7,760 nt of DNA from positions 1-7,760 of the forward strand of contig CAZGTU010000162.1 in NCBI GenBank assembly GCA_964528675.1, in the 5' to 3' direction. The position numbers and the translations under genes are program-made. Each line of letters opens with the position of its first letter. Position 1 is the stretch's first letter. Shown piece by piece: positions 6,055-7,760 of the stretch. Under the pieces are notes generated by a model. That model did no database searches, had not been told where the DNA came from, and was given only the letters and a program-made list of their open reading frames with translations. This stretch comes from CAYRTD01 sp964528675 (GTDB lineage: Bacteria; Bacteroidota; Bacteroidia; Bacteroidales; GCA-2748055).

Positions 6055-7626
6055 TTATTTAGCAAAACTGACTGCCCTGGTTTCCCTGATAACAGTTATT
6101 TTAACCTGTCCCGGATAAGTCATCTCATCCTGGATTTTTTTAGCAATATCATAAGATAATGATTCTGCATCATGATCCGATACCTTTTCGCTACCAACAA
6201 TCACTCTCAGCTCTCTTCCTGCCTGTATCGCATAAGTTTTCATTACACCCGGATAGGATAGGGCAAGAGATTCGAGTTCTTTAAGCCGCTTAATATAAGA
6301 TTCCACGATTTCTCTCCTTGCACCGGGCCTTGCTCCCGATATGGCATCACAAACCTGGATAATAGGTGCGATCAGGGTGGTCATTTCAACTTCATCATGA
6401 TGGGCACCTATAGCATTGCAGATATCCGGTTTCTCCTTATATTTCTCTGCGAGTTTCATACCAAGGATGGCATGAGGAAGTTCGGGCTCATCATCCGGTA
6501 CTTTACCTATATCGTGCAGCAAGCCGGCTCTTTTAGCCAGTTTGGCATTAAGCCCGAGTTCCGAAGCCATAATAGCGCTCAAATTGGCAACTTCTCTTGA
6601 ATGTTGAAGCAAATTCTGCCCGTAAGAAGAACGGTATTTCATCTTACCTATAAGGCGTATAAGTTCAGGATGCAAACCATGAATACCCAGATCTATGGCT
6701 GTACGTTTCCCTACTTCAACAACTTCTTCTTCTATCTGGTTGCGGGTTTTATTCACAATTTCTTCAATTCTGGCCGGATGTATTCTTCCGTCGGAAACAA
6801 GTTGATGCAAAGCCAGTCGGGCGATCTCCCTGCGAACGGGATCAAATCCTGAGAGGATAATGGCCTCCGGGGTATCATCAACAATGATCTCAATACCGGT
6901 GGCTGCCTCAAGTGCCCTGATATTTCTTCCTTCCCGGCCAATGATTCTCCCTTTAAGCTCATCAGTGTCAATGTTGAAGACAGTCACGGAATTTTCAATG
7001 GCCTGTTCTGTAGCCACCCTCTGAATAGCCTTAATAACCACCTTTTTTGCTTCCTTATTGGCGGTCATCTTCGCCTCTTCTACAATCTCATTAATATATG
7101 ACATGGCTTCGTGTTTGGCTTCGTCTTTTAACGACTCCATCAACTGCGATTTAGCTTCTTCAGCAGAGAGACCTGATATAGTTTCCAGTTGTTCTACCTG
7201 CTGATTACGAGCCTTATCGAGTTCAACTTTTTTCTTTTCGACAACCTCTAACTGCACATCAAGATTTTTCCGGATAGCTTCCAGTTCATTATTCTTTCTC
7301 TGAACCTCTTCAAATCGCTGAGAAAGACTGTTTTCCCGTTGTTTAAAAGCGGATTCTTTTTGTGAAAGCTTAGCATTTCGTTCATTGATAATTTTTTCGT
7401 GATCAGCCTTTAGTTCCTGGAATTTTTCCTTTGCCTGAAGAATTTTGTCTTTTTTGATGAGATCCGCCTCTGTAAGGGCTTCCTTGAGTATATTATTGCT
7501 TTTCTTTTTCAATGTCATCTGAAATAAGGCCCAGGCAATAATACCTCCTAACAGCAGTCCGATCACGCCGCTTAAAAACGTCCAGACCTGAATCTGCATG
7601 ATTACCATAAGTATGTTAATTGTCAT
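6055..7626 (-). CDS. rny: Ribonuclease Y, membrane-anchored endoribonuclease
   Basis: A 523-residue RNase Y, an endonuclease that starts mRNA decay at the inner face of the membrane. All parts are visible in order: one membrane helix (about 15-36), a long charged coiled coil (about 45-200), a KH RNA-binding domain with GRIIGREGRNIRALE at 226-240, and an HD phosphohydrolase-type nuclease domain. The metal-binding set includes His342, His371-Asp372 (HDIGK), His409-His410 and Asp427. The length agrees with the family (about 510-525). Starts at Met1, Met7 (7608) or Met10 (7599) are all possible; relatives usually have only a few residues before the helix, so Met7 or Met10 may be the true start. 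It ends in tandem TAA TAG stops, and the epimerase gene follows after 6 bp. An intrinsic terminator ends about 20 nt upstream of the first ATG, and no clear TAnnTTTG promoter lies between them, so expression may depend on read-through or a promoter inside the upstream RNA region. Confidence 0.97.
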   Translation of the reverse strand: MTINILMVIMQIQVWTFLSGVIGLLLGGIIAWALFQMTLKKKSNNILKEALTEADLIKKDKILQAKEKFQELKADHEKIINERNAKLSQKESAFKQRENSLSQRFEEVQRKNNELEAIRKNLDVQLEVVEKKKVELDKARNQQVEQLETISGLSAEEAKSQLMESLKDEAKHEAMSYINEIVEEAKMTANKEAKKVVIKAIQRVATEQAIENSVTVFNIDTDELKGRIIGREGRNIRALEAATGIEIIVDDTPEAIILSGFDPVRREIARLALHQLVSDGRIHPARIEEIVNKTRNQIEEEVVEVGKRTAIDLGIHGLHPELIRLIGKMKYRSSYGQNLLQHSREVANLSAIMASELGLNAKLAKRAGLLHDIGKVPDDEPELPHAILGMKLAEKYKEKPDICNAIGAHHDEVEMTTLIAPIIQVCDAISGARPGARREIVESYIKRLKELESLALSYPGVMKTYAIQAGRELRVIVGSEKVSDHDAESLSYDIAKKIQDEMTYPGQVKITVIRETRAVSFAK

Positions 7627-7645
7627 GATTTCATATTATTTAAAT

Positions 7646-7664
7646 AAAAAAACCCGCAAGGTTT
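7646..7664 (-). terminator. Intrinsic terminator upstream of rny
   Basis: On the minus strand AAACC (7664-7660) and GGTTT (7654-7650) pair around a 5-nt loop and run into seven consecutive T (7652-7646). The stem is short, but this AAACC/GGTTT-plus-T-tract style is common at Bacteroidota transcript ends. The T-tract exists only in the leftward direction. It would end the RNA entering from the right edge of the window, just before rny. Confidence 0.6.
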
Positions 7665-7760
7665 CTTCAAGATTTATTAAAACCCCATATAGACATGGCT
7701 GGAGTTGCCAGTTCAGATCGAGTTTCCGTTGATTGCCGAAGCAATACCCCGAAGGGTTAC
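7665..7760 (-). ncRNA. 3' part of a structured non-coding RNA, possibly 6S RNA (runs off the window)
   Basis: No open reading frame explains this stretch, yet on the minus strand it is dense with hairpins. ACCC-TTCG-GGGT (7757-7746) is followed directly by ATTGC-TTCG-GCAAT (7745-7732), two stems capped by the extra-stable UUCG tetraloop. Next are CTGG/CCAG (7711-7699) and a weak CCAT/ATGG pair, then the terminator at 7664-7646. This is the look of a stable RNA gene ending in its own terminator. From memory, Bacteroidota often carry 6S RNA (ssrS) between zapA and rny, which fits the position exactly. The sequence alone does not prove 6S because the 5' half is outside the window. It is not a tRNA or tmRNA end: there is no T-arm GTTCGA motif and no CCA. 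A long structured rny leader is the alternative. Confidence 0.45.

Noticed and set aside
6397..6971. Several open frames of 67-83 codons on both strands within rny
   Set aside because: All lie within the highly conserved KH and HD coding region of rny and are explained as out-of-frame or antisense shadows.
7665..7760. tRNA or tmRNA 3' end at the right edge
   Set aside because: There is no T-arm GTTCGA motif, no 7-bp acceptor pairing and no CCA. The hairpins with UUCG loops do not form a cloverleaf.
1..7760. CRISPR arrays, insertion sequences, tandem repeats or attachment sites
   Set aside because: None was seen on reading both strands. Coding regions fill nearly the whole window with normal, uninterrupted family lengths.

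Overview
The window looks like an ordinary chromosomal segment of a member of the Bacteroidota, probably an environmental lineage. The evidence is a DUF4293 membrane protein and a DUF5916 outer-membrane-type protein (both largely confined to this phylum), TAnnTTTG-type -7 promoter elements, few Shine-Dalgarno sites, moderate to low GC, and an RNase Y closest in style to Bacteroidota sequences. There is no sign of a phage, insertion sequence, CRISPR array or other mobile DNA, and base composition looks even throughout.

Layout from left to right. Positions 1-25 are the edge of an intergenic stretch with nothing recognisable. A DUF4293 four-helix membrane protein (26-502, minus) has its own likely promoter in the 61-bp gap before it. 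A large DUF5916 protein with a CBM9-like N-terminal domain (564-2987, minus) follows. A 203-bp divergent intergenic region (2988-3190) holds a Bacteroidota-type promoter for the rightward genes; its -7 element is one arm of a perfect inverted repeat whose other arm is a -7 element pointing the opposite way. Next come two rightward genes, probably one operon: a uridine-phosphorylase-type nucleoside phosphorylase (3191-4090) and a HEAT/SirB1-type transglutaminase-fold protein (4133-4996) that lacks the catalytic residues and starts with GTG. These meet, tail to tail with a 4-bp overlap, a leftward pair: rny (RNase Y, 6055-7626) followed 6 bp later by a UDP-glucuronate 4-epimerase-like gene (4993-6048). 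Upstream of rny lie an intrinsic terminator (7646-7664, minus) and, running off the window, the structured 3' part of a probable non-coding RNA (7665-7760, minus), possibly 6S RNA.

The proteins do not form one obvious pathway. Nucleoside salvage, RNA turnover (RNase Y, possible 6S RNA) and cell-envelope functions (DUF5916, UDP-sugar epimerase, DUF4293) lie side by side, as is common for core chromosomal genes. No convincing new multi-gene system is visible. The points most worth a second look are regulatory and architectural: the mirror-image promoter, the ncRNA and terminator just ahead of rny, the shared TTAA stop of the convergent operons, and the degenerate active site of the SirB1-like protein.
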